Of a stretch of 64,000 nt of DNA, positions 9,166-18,300 are shown piece by piece. Source of the stretch: Marinilabilia rubra (lineage in GTDB: Bacteria > Bacteroidota > Bacteroidia > Bacteroidales > Marinilabiliaceae); the NCBI RefSeq assembly GCF_003121985.1, contig NZ_QEWP01000019.1:24172-88171 (forward strand). The letters are read 5' to 3'. Below the pieces are notes generated by a model. The model saw only the letters and a list, made by a program, of their open reading frames with translations, had not been told where the DNA came from and made no database searches. Within the stretch, counting starts at the first letter, position 1, and every line of letters begins with the position of its first letter. A program made the translations under genes and the position numbers.

Positions 9166-9936
9166 ATGAATATGAATATTTTGATCGTAGAAGATGAACT
9201 TCCAACCCGCAGGCTGTTAAAAGATATGGTATTGAGAACCCGCCCTCAATGGGAAATTGCCGGAACTTCTGGAAGCGTTGAAGAAACGGTGGAGTGGATT
9301 CAGGAAAATCCAATGCCCGATCTCATATTCATGGACATTCAACTCTCTGATGGAAGCAGTTTTGAGATTTTTGACAAGGTGGATATAAATAGCCTGGTCA
9401 TTTTCACTACGGCTTATGACGAATATGCCATTCAGGCGTTTAAGGTTAATAGCATTGATTACCTTCTCAAGCCCATCAATCAGAAAAAGCTGGAGGCAGC
9501 CATTGAAAAATTTGAAAGACTTTATCAGAAGGCCGCCCCTATTGCCGGCCCCGACTACAATGCCCTTAAAGAAATGCTGAGTTCCGGTAACCAGAACTAT
9601 CGGTCACGTTTAATCACCAATGTGGCTAACGGATTTAAAAAAATTGACATACAAGACATTGCGTGGTTAGTGAGTTCGAACAAAATAACCTCAGCGGTGA
9701 CATTTGACGGTCATCAGCATGTGATAGATTTCACTCTGGACAAACTGGAAAAAGAACTTGACCCAAAAATATTTTTCAGGGCTAACCGGCAGTTTATACT
9801 CAATATTGAAGCCATCAGAAAAGTTGAAAACTGGTTCAATGGCAAGCTGGTTGTGAAAACACATCCTGATGTAAAAGAAAAAATTGTTGTCAGCCGGGAA
9901 AGGGCCAAAAACTTTAAAGACTGGATTAATCAATGA
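9166..9936 (+). CDS. LytTR-family response regulator
   Basis: This 256-aa protein has an N-terminal receiver domain (residues 3-115) with acidic pair E9/D10, phospho-acceptor Asp57 in LIFMDIQL, the T/S position in VIFTTAYDEY, and Lys in IDYLLKPI. A LytTR DNA-binding domain occupies the C-terminal 110 residues and contains FFRANRQFILNIEAI, a family signature. It is the cognate partner of the preceding LytS-type kinase (5 nt apart). LytTR regulators bind pairs of short direct repeats; I did not identify such a site here. A large perfect hairpin follows the stop codon. Confidence 0.92.
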   Translation: MNMNILIVEDELPTRRLLKDMVLRTRPQWEIAGTSGSVEETVEWIQENPMPDLIFMDIQLSDGSSFEIFDKVDINSLVIFTTAYDEYAIQAFKVNSIDYLLKPINQKKLEAAIEKFERLYQKAAPIAGPDYNALKEMLSSGNQNYRSRLITNVANGFKKIDIQDIAWLVSSNKITSAVTFDGHQHVIDFTLDKLEKELDPKIFFRANRQFILNIEAIRKVENWFNGKLVVKTHPDVKEKIVVSRERAKNFKDWINQ

Positions 9937-9958
9937 AGGGTAAAAGGTAATGGGTATA

Positions 9959-10014
9959 AGGTTTGGCTAATAGGTTTGGCGGATCGGAATCCGCCTCACC
10001 TATTAGCCAAACCT
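9959..10014 (+). terminator. Large nested hairpin ending the efflux/two-component operon
   Basis: AGGTTTGGCTAATAGGT (9959-9975) pairs perfectly with ACCTATTAGCCAAACCT (9998-10014). The loop holds a second stem, GGCGGAT/ATCCGCC. There is no T-run, so this may be a repeat element or a Rho-assisted/bidirectional end. The inner 15-nt core GGATCGGAATCCGCC recurs at about 10394-10408. Confidence 0.5.
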
Positions 10015-10030
10015 GACTTCTTTCCTGTCC

Positions 10031-10250
10031 AAAATTTTTTAAACAGTATTTTAGCGTCTTAAACCCTTCTCAAAATTTTTTAGATTCACTTTGAGACACT
10101 CCATGACATCCTGAAATATTTTAGATTGATTTCGAGCAGCTCAGAATGATTCTAAAATTTTTTAGATTCATTTCCAGCGACTTTAATCCTTTCTGAAATT
10201 TTTCAGATTCATTTTGAGTCAATAAAAATCAGCCTAAAATATTTTAGATT
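10031..10250. repeat. Degenerate tandem array, period about 41 bp, six units
   Basis: An AT-rich core close to AAAATTTTTTAGATT starts at 10031, 10072, 10114, 10154, 10196 and 10236, so successive units are 40-42 bp apart. The first unit is the most diverged (TTTTTTAAACAG). The linkers are variable but often contain a (T/C)TTTGAG or CTGA segment. It lies between two convergent transcription units. Confidence 0.75.
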
Positions 10251-10426
10251 GGACTTTTATATCCGTAAACAGTAACCAATAAATGGGCGGGTATTAGTCA
10301 CGACGGAAGAATAGGTGAGATGGCAAAGGGAGTCGGATTCTTTCCGGGGGAAGCGGCAGAGTCGAAGCCAATTCGCCTATTACTGAAACTGGAGGATCGG
10401 AATCCGCCAGCCCTGATTCTTTCTTA

Positions 10427-10586
10427 GAAACTGTTTTAATTTTGTTTTTGGAAGATGTTTTTGAAGAATTGAGTTCTTAGACAAGTCAAAATTGACACGA
10501 ATAGCAACGCTATTTAAGGAAATTTTGATGAAGTATAAGAGCTCATGACCAGAAAACATCCCAAAGGATAAAACTTAAACAGTTTC
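10427..10586 (+). mobile_element. MITE-like element, family 2, copy a (160 bp)
   Basis: The ends are GAAACTGTTTTAATT and the inverted ACTTAAACAGTTTC. It is close to identical to 39989-40149. A 3-bp direct repeat (TTA) flanks it. The interior has long imperfect arms (GAGTTCTTAGACAAGTCAAAATT against AAATTTTGATGAAGTATAAGAGCTC, each shown only as its main segment) that would fold into a hairpin. It has no coding capacity. Confidence 0.7.
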
Positions 10587-10591
10587 TTAAT

Positions 10592-10727
10592 CAATAGATC
10601 GTTAGACTTTTAGATATAAGATTTAAGATAGATCATATAACACTGATAATCTGGGCTTTAAGACGAAAAACCATTCATCCCCAAGAGCTTGAACTTTAGA
10701 CTTTTATAAAAGTTTAACGGAGTATTG
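10592..10727 (+). mobile_element. MITE-like element, family 3, copy 1 (136 bp)
   Basis: The ends are CAATAGATCGTTAGACTTTT and, inverted, CAATACTCCGTTAAACTTTT. It is nearly identical over its whole length to the inverted copy at 58256-58391, also 136 bp. The direct repeat TTAAT occurs immediately on both sides (10587-10591 and 10728-10732), consistent with a target-site duplication. It abuts the family 2 element on its left. Confidence 0.75.
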
Positions 10728-10750
10728 TTAATATACCGGCCGTTTAAATC

Positions 10751-10786
10751 AAAAAAAAAAGCAGGACACACTAATGTATCCTGCTT
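10751..10786 (-). terminator. Intrinsic terminator of the etf/acyl-CoA dehydrogenase operon
   Basis: Read on the minus strand, AAGCAGGATACA and TGTCCTGCTT form a stem followed by ten T residues (complement of 10751-10760). It lies about 25 nt beyond the acyl-CoA dehydrogenase stop. Confidence 0.85.
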
Positions 10787-10810
10787 CGGTTAGATCAAAC
10801 TATTGATTAA

Positions 10811-12529
10811 TTATACATTTTCCTGAACCTGCTTAAAATGGCCAAGATCATCCAATGATGAATTGGCAATAAATTCGGCTCTTGAGCGGTTCTCTGCACG
10901 CCCCATCCGGATATAGATTTCTGTTGAAGTACGGAATTTATCATCCCGCTCAGTATCCAGAAGCAACAAATAGCCCATAATGATGTGGCCTGCCATTTCA
11001 ACCAGACGGCGGGCATGGAAATCTAGGTACTCATTGTCACCTACAGCAACAACAGCTTTAACAGCTTTCTCATACTCTTCGGTCATACCAATCAGGGTAC
11101 GACGGAAGCTGTGCAGTTCGGGACGAAGATTCATTGCTTCAAATTCACGAATGCGCTTCAAATAACCATCGGTAGTAACGCCACGAATAGCAGCCACAAC
11201 CTGAAGCTGAGTGGTTCCTTCATAAATAGTGGTAATACGGGCATCACGATAAATGCGCTCAATCGGGTAATCTTTCATGAATCCGCTACCACCGTGAATC
11301 TGCAAGGAATCGTAAGCCAATTGATTACTGTACTCACTACTCATTCCCTTCAGCAAAGGAGTAAAGAAGTCGGCCAGACGCTGATAATATTTCATATCCT
11401 GACGCTCTTCTTTAGTCAGCTGACGCTTTTCAGCCAAGTGCATGTAAGCTTTGTACACATCCACATAACGGCTTGTTTCATACAATAATGTACGGGAAGC
11501 ATCCAGTTTGGCTTTCATGGTAGCCAGCAATTCATATACTGCAGGGAACTTGATAATGGACTTACCAAACTGCTCACGTTCTTTGGCATATTCGAGTGCT
11601 TCGCGGTAAGCTGCCTCGGAAATCCCTACAGACTGGGCGCCAATACCCAAACGGGCACCGTTCATCAATGCCATCACATATTTGATAAGTCCCATTTTGC
11701 GGGAACCAACCAACTCGGCAGGGGCATCTTTAAATACCAGTTCACAGGTTGGTGATCCTTTGATACCCATCTTATTTTCGATCCTGCGGATCTTAACAGC
11801 CTTATGGGCACGATCGTAAATAAACATAGACAAACCACGACCATCTGATGTTCCTGCTTCAGAGCGGGCCAAAACAAGAGAGACATCACCGTCACCGTTG
11901 GTAATAAAACGTTTTACACCATTGAGGTACCATTTGCCGTCATCTTCGTTGAAAGTAGCCTTAAGCTGAACCGCTTGAAGATCCGATCCTGCATCAGGCT
12001 CTGTCAAATCCATTGCAGCAGTCTCACCTCTTGAGATACGAGGGAGAAAACGCATTTTCTGATCCTCATCTGCAAATTCGTTGATGGTTTCGGCGCAGTC
12101 CTGAAGTCCCCAGATATTAACAAAACCGGCATCGGCACGCGAAACCAAATCGGCAGCCATAATGTAAGGCACGATAGGAAAATTGAGCCCTTCATATTTG
12201 CGGGGCAAAGTGATTCCCATCAAACCGGCCTTCACCAAAGCATCCAGGTTTTCCTGGGTTCCTTTGGCGTAAATCACTTCGTTCTTCACTATTTTTGGAC
12301 CCTCTGCGTCCACACTTTCAGCATTGGGCGCCACTATATCACCCGAGATCTCACCCACAATATCCAGCACTTTTTCGTAGCTGTCCATTGCATCTTCAAA
12401 ATCCATCGGAGCATAGTCAAACTTGTCCTTGTCCTCAAAGTCATTCTCTTTGAGGGCCACGATCTTTTTCATCAACGGGTGGTTGAGATGAAATTTAAGA
12501 TCCGGATTATCTGTATAAAAATTAGCCAT
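10811..12529 (-). CDS. Acyl-CoA dehydrogenase with C-terminal extension
   Basis: This 572-aa flavoenzyme oxidises acyl-CoA or reduces enoyl-CoA in exchange with electron transfer flavoprotein. It carries the family core: GLMGITLPRKYEG, MDLTEPDAGSDLQAV (FAD/substrate region), LNGVKRFITNGD and QIHGGSGFMKDYPIER. The catalytic Glu lies in ITTIYEGTTQLQ, the position used by short- and medium-chain enzymes. About 140 residues follow the core, making it longer than the usual 380 aa; such extended forms are common in Bacteroidota. It is the last gene of the etfB-etfA operon (63-nt gap), which points to a fermentative or respiratory acyl-CoA/enoyl-CoA step. Confidence 0.88.
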   Translation of the reverse strand: MANFYTDNPDLKFHLNHPLMKKIVALKENDFEDKDKFDYAPMDFEDAMDSYEKVLDIVGEISGDIVAPNAESVDAEGPKIVKNEVIYAKGTQENLDALVKAGLMGITLPRKYEGLNFPIVPYIMAADLVSRADAGFVNIWGLQDCAETINEFADEDQKMRFLPRISRGETAAMDLTEPDAGSDLQAVQLKATFNEDDGKWYLNGVKRFITNGDGDVSLVLARSEAGTSDGRGLSMFIYDRAHKAVKIRRIENKMGIKGSPTCELVFKDAPAELVGSRKMGLIKYVMALMNGARLGIGAQSVGISEAAYREALEYAKEREQFGKSIIKFPAVYELLATMKAKLDASRTLLYETSRYVDVYKAYMHLAEKRQLTKEERQDMKYYQRLADFFTPLLKGMSSEYSNQLAYDSLQIHGGSGFMKDYPIERIYRDARITTIYEGTTQLQVVAAIRGVTTDGYLKRIREFEAMNLRPELHSFRRTLIGMTEEYEKAVKAVVAVGDNEYLDFHARRLVEMAGHIIMGYLLLLDTERDDKFRTSTEIYIRMGRAENRSRAEFIANSSLDDLGHFKQVQENV

Positions 12530-12592
12530 TTTTCTATTTATTTATCCGACCATCATATGCGGTCATAAAATCCTACATTGTTGAAAAACCCT

Positions 12593-13612
12593 CTATTTCG
12601 TATTTTTCCTATACGCCTTTATGAGCTTTGGAATAATTTCCATTACATCGCCGGTCATCACATAATCGGCCAATTTATTAATGGGCGCTCCGGGGTCATT
12701 ATTAATGGCAATAACCATAGATGATTCTTCCATTCCGGCAGTGTGCTGAATCTGACCTGAAATACCACAGGCAATGTAAAGCTTAGGTCTGACGGTAACC
12801 CCGGTTTGACCAACCTGACGGTCATGCTCGGCAAAGCCGGCATCAACAGCAGCGCGCGAAGCACCAACTTCACCGCCCAATACTTCTGCCAGCTCATAAA
12901 GTACAGAGAAATTCTCTTTAGATCCCATTCCATAACCACCGGAGATAATGATGGAGGAATTTTTAATATTGATGCGGTTCTTCTCAATGTGACGTTCAAT
13001 AACTTTTACCACCTCATCTTCGGGCTTCAAAATGCTTTTTACATCAACATCTTTTACTTCCCCTTTGTGAGATTTTGAGAAAACCTCCTTCTTCATTACC
13101 CCTTCACGCACGGTAGCCATCTGAGGACGGCAATCGGGGTTAATAATGGTGGCTACAATATTTCCACCAAAGGCAGGCCTTATCTGATACAAAAGGTTCT
13201 TATAGTTCTTCTTGGCTTTCTTGTCTTCATGGTCGCCAATTTCGAGGGCTGTACAGTCTGCAGTCAGACCGCTCTGAAGAGCAGATGATACACGTGGCCC
13301 AAGGTCACGCCCCATGGTAGTAGCACCCAAAAGGGCAATTTGCGGTTTTTCACGCTTAAATAAATCAACGATAACGGAAGTATAAGGCAACGTGGTGAAA
13401 GGTTCCAATCGCTTATCATCGCCTACATGAACGATATCAGCACCATATGGAAAAATATGCTCTTCAATTCCCTTAAGTTTATGTCCCAGAGCCAGCGCTT
13501 CCAATTTACAGTTTAATTGATTGGCAAGCGAACGCCCTTTGGTAAGCAGCTCCTGGCTCACATCAGCCACTTTGCCATCTTCAATTTCGCAAATAACAAA
13601 TATATTGTCCAT
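12593..13612 (-). CDS. etfA: Electron transfer flavoprotein alpha subunit
   Basis: The start is the ATG complementary to 13610-13612 (339 aa); the longer reading begins with TTG. The N-terminal half resembles the ETF domain (MDNIFVICEIEDGKVADVS) and includes LLGATTMGRDLGPRVSSALQ, a segment typical of the alpha subunit. The C-terminal FAD domain contains IISGGYGMGS, GASRAAVDAGF, VRPKLYIACGISGQIQH and AINNDPGAPI. No N-terminal ferredoxin insertion is present. The close pairing with etfB and an acyl-CoA dehydrogenase resembles Bcd/EtfAB complexes that can bifurcate electrons; that is inference. Confidence 0.93.
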   Translation of the reverse strand: MDNIFVICEIEDGKVADVSQELLTKGRSLANQLNCKLEALALGHKLKGIEEHIFPYGADIVHVGDDKRLEPFTTLPYTSVIVDLFKREKPQIALLGATTMGRDLGPRVSSALQSGLTADCTALEIGDHEDKKAKKNYKNLLYQIRPAFGGNIVATIINPDCRPQMATVREGVMKKEVFSKSHKGEVKDVDVKSILKPEDEVVKVIERHIEKNRINIKNSSIIISGGYGMGSKENFSVLYELAEVLGGEVGASRAAVDAGFAEHDRQVGQTGVTVRPKLYIACGISGQIQHTAGMEESSMVIAINNDPGAPINKLADYVMTGDVMEIIPKLIKAYRKNTK

Positions 13613-13642
13613 TTTCAATTCATTTTTAGTTCATTGACCGGC

Positions 13643-14515
13643 CTAACCAATGGTATGGTTGGCAATCAATTCTTTAACCAGTTCTTCAATATCTTCATCA
13701 TTGGCCTGAATATGACGTGCTTCTTTGGCCTGGAAAACTACATTCTCAATTTTCTTCACTTTTGTAGGTGAACCGGAAAGTCCCAACATCTCGTGATCGC
13801 TTTCAATATCTGCCACGCTCCATTCAGGAATATTCAGATAAGGCCGGTCCTGTGTCAGATCGATGTAGTCTTCAGACTGATTTTGACGCTCAGTAATGGT
13901 TTGAGCATGCTTGTATTTCATCACCAACTTGGCATTGCGAGGACGGCAGGGAGCAGCTGAGCTGTTAATGGTAACAACTGAAGGCATTGGACACTCTACT
14001 GTTTCCACGCCTCTTTCCAAACGCCTTTTCATAGAGACTTTTCCTTTCTCAGCAGAGTAAATTTCTTCACCATACGTAACCTGAGGAATGCCAAGCTTTT
14101 CAGCGACCTGAGGGCCTACCTGCGCGGTATCTCCGTCAATAGCCTGTCGTCCGGCAATGATCAAATCAAACTTTTTGATTTTGCGAACGGCACAAGAAAT
14201 AGCATAAGAAGTAGCCAGAGTATCAGAACCGGCAAAAGCACGGTCGGTCAATAAGACACCATCATCAGCTCCACGAAACAGGCCTTCTCTAATAACATCA
14301 GCAGCACGTCCCGGTCCCATGGTCAATAAAGTGACTGTGGATCCTGGATATTTGTCTTTTATTCTCAATGCCTGTTCAAGTGCATTAAGATCTTCCGGGT
14401 TGAAAATAGCCGGCAGAGCCGCACGGTTAACTGTTCCGTCGGCTTTCATGGCATCCTTGCCCACATTGCGGGTATCGGGCACCTGCTTGGCAAGAACAAT
14501 AATTTTTAATCCCAT
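13643..14515 (-). CDS. etfB: Electron transfer flavoprotein beta subunit
   Basis: This 290-aa protein binds the second nucleotide of ETF. Motifs seen are IIVLAKQVPDT at the N-terminus, FNPEDLNALEQALRI, LLTMGPGRAADVIREGLFRG, DRAFAGSDTLATSYAIS and IIAGRQAIDGDTAQVGPQVAE. The last two resemble EtfB subunits of bifurcating complexes, where this region holds FAD and receives electrons from NADH. It is the first gene of the operon, preceded by a good Bacteroidota promoter at 14563-14592, with a 30-nt gap to etfA. Confidence 0.93.
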   Translation of the reverse strand: MGLKIIVLAKQVPDTRNVGKDAMKADGTVNRAALPAIFNPEDLNALEQALRIKDKYPGSTVTLLTMGPGRAADVIREGLFRGADDGVLLTDRAFAGSDTLATSYAISCAVRKIKKFDLIIAGRQAIDGDTAQVGPQVAEKLGIPQVTYGEEIYSAEKGKVSMKRRLERGVETVECPMPSVVTINSSAAPCRPRNAKLVMKYKHAQTITERQNQSEDYIDLTQDRPYLNIPEWSVADIESDHEMLGLSGSPTKVKKIENVVFQAKEARHIQANDEDIEELVKELIANHTIG

Positions 14516-14562
14516 TTTCTATAATGTGTTTAAATTTGATAATATATCTTTTTTAAGCAACA

Positions 14563-14592
14563 CAAATATAGCAAAAGCCGGCAATCTCCAAA
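14563..14592 (-). promoter_or_regulatory. Bacteroidota-type promoter for etfB-etfA-acd
   Basis: On the minus strand TTTG (complement of 14589-14592) is separated by 18 nt from TATATTTG (complement of 14563-14570). This matches the TTTG-N19-TAnnTTTG consensus of the primary sigma factor in Bacteroidota. Transcription would begin about 40 nt before the etfB ATG. Confidence 0.65.
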
Positions 14593-14883
14593 CAGAGCAA
14601 AGATTCTGTCGGACAACACATTAAACTTAACTCTTGTAAACCAGAGGCAGCTTTAAAAAATCAAATACTGTTAAAAAACAACGCATCAAACAGTTATATT
14701 GTATCGTTATTGATAGAAGTAAACCACAGCGGAGTTAAAAAAATGAAGATTTTTAGAGTAATTTTTATCTGATCTTAATTATACGCGGCCAAATACAATA
14801 GACCGCTGGATTTTTAAATATTAGATTTCACTATTGTCCGGTAAAACAATAGTATTCTTTTTTATGCGCTCAGACCGCGCTGG

Positions 14884-15127
14884 CTTTTACTTTTTTGTTG
14901 ATTTGCACAAGGTGAAAAATTGCGGCGGCTTACCCGACATTCTACACTTGACTTGACTCTAGTGTCAAGTCAAGCATAGTCTGACGGCCCAAGCCTTGCT
15001 CTTTCTACCTTGTGCTTCTCAAAAAAAAGACTCACTTAGCTACGGCTATGCTTACTTTTTTGTTGATTTGCGCAAAGTGAAAAATTGCGGTGGCTTACCC
15101 GACATTCTACACTTGACTTGACACTAG
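14884..15127. repeat. 78-bp direct duplication with hairpin
   Basis: A block starting near TTACTTTTTTGTTGATTTG and ending TTGACTTGAC(T/A)CTAGT occurs at about 14887-14962 and again at about 15051-15127, with a few differences. The first copy continues into GTGTCAAGTCAAG, forming a hairpin with CTTGACTTGAC (about 14947-14976). The rest of the gene-free stretch 14516-15345 shows nothing I recognise. Confidence 0.65.
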
Positions 15128-15345
15128 TCTTACGGAATATTGAAATACATAATAATTGTAAAAAGCTTAAACGCAGAGACGTCGCGAGGCAAACGTGCTA
15201 TTGTGACCAACGCAACAGTGTTGTTGCGACAATCGCAATAAAGAGTACATATCAAACCATTCGTATCCTATCAGGTATTGGATAAAGACCTTTGTCCGGA
15301 ATAACCGGGATTGCAATGCAATAAAGAAGCTCCGGAAAATCAAGA

Positions 15346-18300
15346 CTAAATGTCCAATATGGCTCGGGCTCCTTTTTTAAAGTAGCCTCCACTTTTATGA
15401 ATATCACCTATTAGCTTACCATAAATTTCATCAGGTCCTAAAACCCCTTCATTCCCGGTGAGAATTATTTGTTTCCGTGCGCGGGTTAACGTAACGTTTA
15501 ATTTTCGGTCAACAAGAGCAGGTTTCATGCCCCCGGAAGTAAGATTTTCAATCATCACTCTGTTTTGGGCTAAGAAATCGAGTTGCTCCGGACGATTCAT
15601 GCAAAATGAAACAAGAATAAAATCCTTCTGCCCTCCCTGAAAACGCTCAACGGTATCAATTTGAAGGCGCTCAAAACAGGTATGCCCGTCAGTTTCCAGT
15701 TGTTCTCTGATGCTGGCAATCTGACTGCGAAAGGGCGTTATTACACCTACCCTTTCTACAATTTCATCGTCATCTGACAGATTATGAAGGAGTGAAATTT
15801 CCTTTAAGATGGCAGATATCAAATGGGCTTCTAAAGCATTGTGTTTTTCTGAAAAATCCCTGGGGGCAAATGCCGAAGGAATGAAGACCACCCTGTTTTC
15901 GGAAATCAAATTCACCAATTCTCCATCATTCCCTGTTTCCCTGTCAAGCAATTTGCCTTTCTGATGCGTCAGTTCGGCAGATTTCAACTTATTATTGTAA
16001 AAGAACCGGTTAGTAAACAACGATAAATCGGGGTGCATACGTCCCTGAAAAGTCAATTCGCCCCAGGCGTGGTTCCAGTTATTCTTTTTACACAAAAAGA
16101 GCATGCGTTCAAAGTAAGAATTTCGCCTGTCCAGTAATCCTATTTCGTGGAGTTTTTCATCGTTAACTTTTGATTCGGCCGGTGATTGGGTGACCACTGC
16201 CGGCAATTGTCTTTCATCCCCAATCAACACAAAGCGATTGACCCTGCCCAGGAGGTTGATGATATTGGGTTCAAGGATTTGAGACGCTTCATCAACAATA
16301 GCAATATCAAATTTTTTGAGCTCAAACAGTTCGTTTTTCCCTAATACAGAGGAAAGCGTTCCCGCAAACAACCGGGTATCCTCAATAAGTTCTCTGATCT
16401 CCTTTCGGTTTTTGAGATTTTTGATCTTGCGGTCCAGCAACAAGTCCTCATGACTGCGATCACATCCCAGGGAAGACCCAATGCGGATCATATTATCCTG
16501 CACAATGGCCCTCACCGATGAGCACATCTCATCCACTGCCCGGTTGGTATAACTTACCAATAATACATTCAGGTCCGTTTCAGAAATCAGTTCTTTCACA
16601 AACCGCCTCAGAAAGAGATTGGTCTTGCCCGTGCCCGGAGGTCCAACCAACAGATAATAATCCCGGGCATTCCAGGCAGATGAAAGCACCTGATTTTGTT
16701 CCTTACGGCTTTCCTCCAGGTAAGTTGAATCCTTTACATTCACAAATTCCCTTAGTTCATCATTCCCGGAAACGGGCGGTCTCAACCCCAGCAATAATTC
16801 ACGACGAGCCGGGGGCAATTGCAGAAATTCAAAGAGCCCGTTATGCATTTGTTCAAAATTATTGTCCAGAGAATCATGTTCAAGCACCCATGTATCAAAA
16901 CCTGAGAAATAATCCAGCGAACTTTGTTTCTGACGCAATTTCACTGTTACCTCTTCATTGCTTAAACTTTCAATAGAACACTTCAACACCCGGTGATTAG
17001 TGGCCATAAAACGGTCTCTTAAATAGGGATAAAGCACACAGATATCTCCTCGGCGGAAATTAATAAACCGGGGCTCGTCTTTTGGCCGTCGAAGCGTAAT
17101 AGAGGCATTTTCATTGTCGGCATGATTCTCTTTAATTGTGAGATCGCGCAACTCATTAAATACATCTTCATCCGACAAATCGGTTTTATTCCACAAAGCA
17201 GAAAGACCTTTAGTGTACTCTCCATCGCCCACTTTACTGAGAATCTTCTCCCGACTGATGAATGAAGAAAAAGCAAAGAAATATTGTTGTTCAAGGGGGG
17301 ATATCTTATCAAGAATTAGTTTTTTGTAATCGAAGAATTTTGAGAAAAACCAGCTAAATCGTTTATCTGCCGGATTTAAACCATACTTCTTAACATCAAT
17401 ACTCCGAACAAATACTTCGCTCAAAGGATAAGGTTCCTGATCAGAAGCAAACCGGTACTCCCAGGTCACAATTTGATTTCTTACATTTATGATTTCCCGT
17501 TCAAAGCTCTTGAAATGGGACACATACCTGAGGGCTTCACCTTCCTTGTCAGCGGCAGAATAAAGAACAGCATTAAAAATCCTTTTAGGATGATGGCCAA
17601 GAACCCTCTGGGCAAGCATATTGTACATCCGCACCTGAGCTGCATGGTCCTCAGACACAATGGAAGGGTTGTCATATGGGAAAGGCAACTTCCCGGACTT
17701 TAACTCCAGTATTTTAGACTGATAGTGGGTATTCTCACTGGGCGATTCATCAAACAGATCCATACGCCCCTGAAGACCAAGCTCGGGACTCATCAACGAA
17801 ACTTCCAGATTACTTTTTGCGCGATCAATAGGGTGATGATCACCTTTTCTGAATTCATTATCAACCACCCGTCTGAGATTCGCAAACTGAGTCTCCAATT
17901 CGTTAAAGTAGCTTTTATCAATACCATCCAAAGAGGTATATGGAAGTGGAAACGACTTAAACGAATCCATCAAAACATTTTTGAATTCCTTCTTTTTGCC
18001 GGGCTGTTCGTTCAACAATTCATCAAAGAACATATTGGCAACATTCCCTTTATGAATGGCCTTTGACAACTTCCGAACCTCGGAACGGGCAATAAAAAAA
18101 AGTTCAAAAGCCCTTATATTTTTCCCTTTTATGTTGTTAAAACAACGGGCTATGGAAGTTACATCCAACAGGTAATCTGGTTCAAGCACAATAAGACCGG
18201 GCACTACTTTCCCGTCTTCATTTCGATGGGTTTCGAGAAGTTGTAACTGTTGTCCGGGCTGCATCAATTCTACAGAGGCGGTAAGTTCATCATTTATTCC

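Noticed and set aside
10031..10250. CRISPR array
   Set aside because: The 41-bp repeat cores are too degenerate, the linkers are not unique spacers of fixed size, and no cas genes are near.
16518..16976. 152-aa open frame opposite the nuclease-helicase gene
   Set aside because: It is antisense to the helicase motifs and has no domain; coding signal belongs to the other strand.
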